14,296 bases of DNA from Methanobacteriota archaeon. Its GTDB lineage: Archaea; Thermoplasmatota; E2; DHVEG-1. Below, piece after piece: positions 13,265 to 14,296 of the stretch. Numbering within the stretch: position 1 is the first letter of the stretch; each line of letters starts with the position of its first letter. The notes under the pieces are model-generated. The model made no database searches. It was not told the origin of the DNA and worked only from the letters and a program-made list of their open reading frames with translations. The translations under genes and the position numbers were made by a program. Location of the stretch: positions 1 through 14,296 of the forward strand of contig JAPKYG010000118.1 in the NCBI GenBank assembly GCA_026394435.1, in the 5' to 3' direction.

Positions 13265-13672
13265 ATGAAAACACTTATAGATGAATTTGGGTGGAATGCA
13301 GGTAAAGTATGGAAGATACTGAGTACAAAAGGCCCGTTGAAAGAAGAAGCGTTACTTCAAACCACGAAACTTTCAGAAGATGAACTATGGACTGCTGTTG
13401 GCTGGCTAGCACGTGAAAACAAGATTTGCCGGGAAAATAACTTGTATAAACTAGGGCACACCAACTTAACCACGAAGGTCGGCACGGATGCAGGGAAGGT
13501 CTGGAACACCGTTGCAAAACAAGGCGAAGTGGATGTCTCAACGATAGCAAAGACTGCACAAATCACTGAGGTTGACGCATACTGTGCACTTGGATGGCTT
13601 GCAAGAGAAAATAAAGTTGAATGCAAGAAAATAAGGGCAAAAGAACCGAAAATAAAGGTTGCCTTAAAATAA
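13265..13672 (+). CDS. Double DUF2582 winged-helix protein
   Basis: This 135-residue protein is two copies of a short winged-helix unit. The first has FGWNAGKVWKIL (8-19) and LWTAVGWLARENKI (41-54). The second repeats this as GTDAGKVWNTV (73-83) and YCALGWLARENKV (106-118). The AG-x-x-W and GWLARE-x-K signatures define DUF2582, found in methanogens and some bacteria. A short basic tail (KKIRAKEPKIK) follows. The fold suggests nucleic-acid binding, possibly a small transcription regulator with two recognition helices, but family members have no firmly known target. GAGGTT precedes the start. A run of eight T (13676-13683) just after the stop is a likely terminator. Confidence 0.88.
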   Translation: MKTLIDEFGWNAGKVWKILSTKGPLKEEALLQTTKLSEDELWTAVGWLARENKICRENNLYKLGHTNLTTKVGTDAGKVWNTVAKQGEVDVSTIAKTAQITEVDAYCALGWLARENKVECKKIRAKEPKIKVALK

Positions 13673-13675
13673 CCA

Positions 13676-13683
13676 TTTTTTTT
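13676..13683 (+). terminator. T8 terminator tract after the DUF2582 gene
   Basis: Eight T begin 4 bases past the stop. A weak GGTT/AACC pairing (13658-13674) precedes them. Confidence 0.4.
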
Positions 13684-13777
13684 ACATACAACAAGCAGGC
13701 AGTGTTCAGAGCAGCATCTGAATTACTCCTGTTTTTCTCCTTATTTTTTTTATCCCATAAATTTTGGAATGCAAAAC

Positions 13778-13786
13778 TATATAAGA
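13778..13786 (+). promoter_or_regulatory. Strong TATA box upstream of the four-cysteine protein
   Basis: CTATATAAG predicts transcription start near 13808, leaving an untranslated leader of about 105 bases before the ATG at 13914, long for this window. A weaker TATA-like AAATATAC (13880-13887) could give a short leader instead. Confidence 0.5.
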
Positions 13787-13913
13787 GACTGGTTACTACA
13801 GGCTCACCGAAAGAAGAGAAAATAACATTTCATTTTCCAACAATTTCGGATTTTTGAAATTTATTGTTTTTTTCTTTACAAATATACATGCTCTTGTTAT
13901 GGAGCTAATACCT

Positions 13914-14093
13914 ATGAATCCAAGATCAAATAATCAACGACGAAGAAAGAATCAAGAATCATTTCAAAAGATAGTAGTCAGATGTGACGTCCTTCAACGT
14001 CCTGTGTACGAACATGAAGTCTGTCCGCAATACGCGATAAAAACAGGTTCTGACACACAAAAAAATTGTAAGAATTGTAAACATTCTTTTTAA
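13914..14093 (+). CDS. Small basic four-cysteine (putative zinc-binding) protein
   Basis: From ATG 13914 this is 59 residues; GGAG (13901-13904) nine bases upstream decides this start over the in-frame ATGs at 13854 and 13899. The first 20 residues are rich in N, R, K and Q (NNQRRRKNQ). The rest carries C24, C37, C52 and C55 (NCKNCKHSF end), spaced like a small zinc ribbon or knuckle. A basic arm plus a metal site suggests nucleic-acid binding. I do not recognise a family. It lies 67 bases before a cold-shock gene on the same strand, perhaps co-transcribed. Confidence 0.6.
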   Translation: MNPRSNNQRRRKNQESFQKIVVRCDVLQRPVYEHEVCPQYAIKTGSDTQKNCKNCKHSF

Positions 14094-14144
14094 TCAATAG
14101 CGAGACTAAGTGATCTTTTTTTCTTTTTGAACATTACAAATTAC

Positions 14145-14153
14145 AGGAGGTGA
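14145..14153 (+). promoter_or_regulatory. Perfect Shine-Dalgarno site of the cold-shock gene
   Basis: AGGAGGTGA is followed by 7 bases and ATG 14161. It is the strongest ribosome site before a start in this window and suggests high translation. Confidence 0.8.
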
Positions 14154-14160
14154 ACATACT

Positions 14161-14296
14161 ATGAAAGGAATTGTTAAATTTTACAATATTCGAAAAGGAT
14201 ATGGTTTTATCCGAGGCGATGATGGACACACCATCTTTGTCCATAAAACCGCTATCCCCTTTTTCGACATCTTCCTCACACAAGGTGAGGTCGTGG
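14161..14296 (+). CDS. Cold-shock domain protein, cut by the window end
   Basis: The first 45 codons are visible. They read as the start of a CspA-type cold-shock domain: MKGIVKFYNIRKGYGFI with the RNP1-like KGYGFI (12-17), then the RNP2-like TIFVHKTAI (24-32). These aromatic residues bind single-stranded RNA or DNA, and bacterial relatives act as RNA chaperones. The usual WFN after VK is replaced by FYN, and GFI stands for GFG/GFI, both tolerated. Csp genes are patchy in archaea and are generally thought to come from bacteria by transfer; nothing in the visible part dates that. The rest of the gene lies outside. Confidence 0.93.
   Translation, partial: MKGIVKFYNIRKGYGFIRGDDGHTIFVHKTAIPFFDIFLTQGEVV

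Noticed and set aside
13621..13857. Plus-strand frame of 78 codons between the DUF2582 and four-cysteine genes
   Set aside because: It starts inside the DUF2582 gene, has runs of F and L from T-rich DNA, spans a terminator-like T8 and a TATA box, and shows no family features.

Overview
The window reads as a piece of an anaerobic, probably mesophilic euryarchaeal chromosome, most likely Thermoplasmatota or a methanogen-related lineage. This placement is an inference from gene content. Direct archaeal signs are TATA boxes about 25-30 bases before starts, several probably leaderless genes beside genes with Shine-Dalgarno sites, a transcription factor S gene, a double winged-helix DUF2582 protein and T-rich gene ends.

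Left half, minus strand (8450 down to 334). A tungsten-enzyme locus is read right to left. Its core is an operon starting near 4827: a small membrane-anchored protein with a sulfite-oxidase-like (molybdopterin-fold) signature, a polytopic protein resembling ECF transporter S components, a four-motif polyferredoxin, an aldehyde:ferredoxin oxidoreductase and a GPR1/FUN34/YaaH acetate transporter. Upstream on the same strand are an MFS exporter, an EamA transporter, a second and larger sulfite-oxidase-like anchored protein, and a RIO/APH-like kinase. MobB, a molybdopterin-cofactor GTPase, is divergent from this set at 8543. Together they suggest conversion between acids and aldehydes with ferredoxin as electron carrier, coupled to acetate transport. 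Cofactor, metal or ligand handling may lie alongside; that part is a hypothesis.

Middle (9134-9572). This is AT-rich spacer holding a probable 40-residue one-helix membrane protein on the minus strand and a hairpin between convergent genes.

Right half, plus strand (9573-14296). In order: a Nudix hydrolase overlapping transcription factor S; an HExxH metallopeptidase-like gene broken by one extra A; two tandem paralogous secreted proteins of unknown function behind an identical 18-base promoter block; a YgjP-type (DUF45) metallopeptidase; a double DUF2582 winged-helix protein; a small four-cysteine protein; and the start of a cold-shock protein cut by the window end.

The first 333 bases hold no convincing gene. 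They do carry three long inverted repeats, two of them interlocked like a pseudoknot, which may mark a structured RNA.
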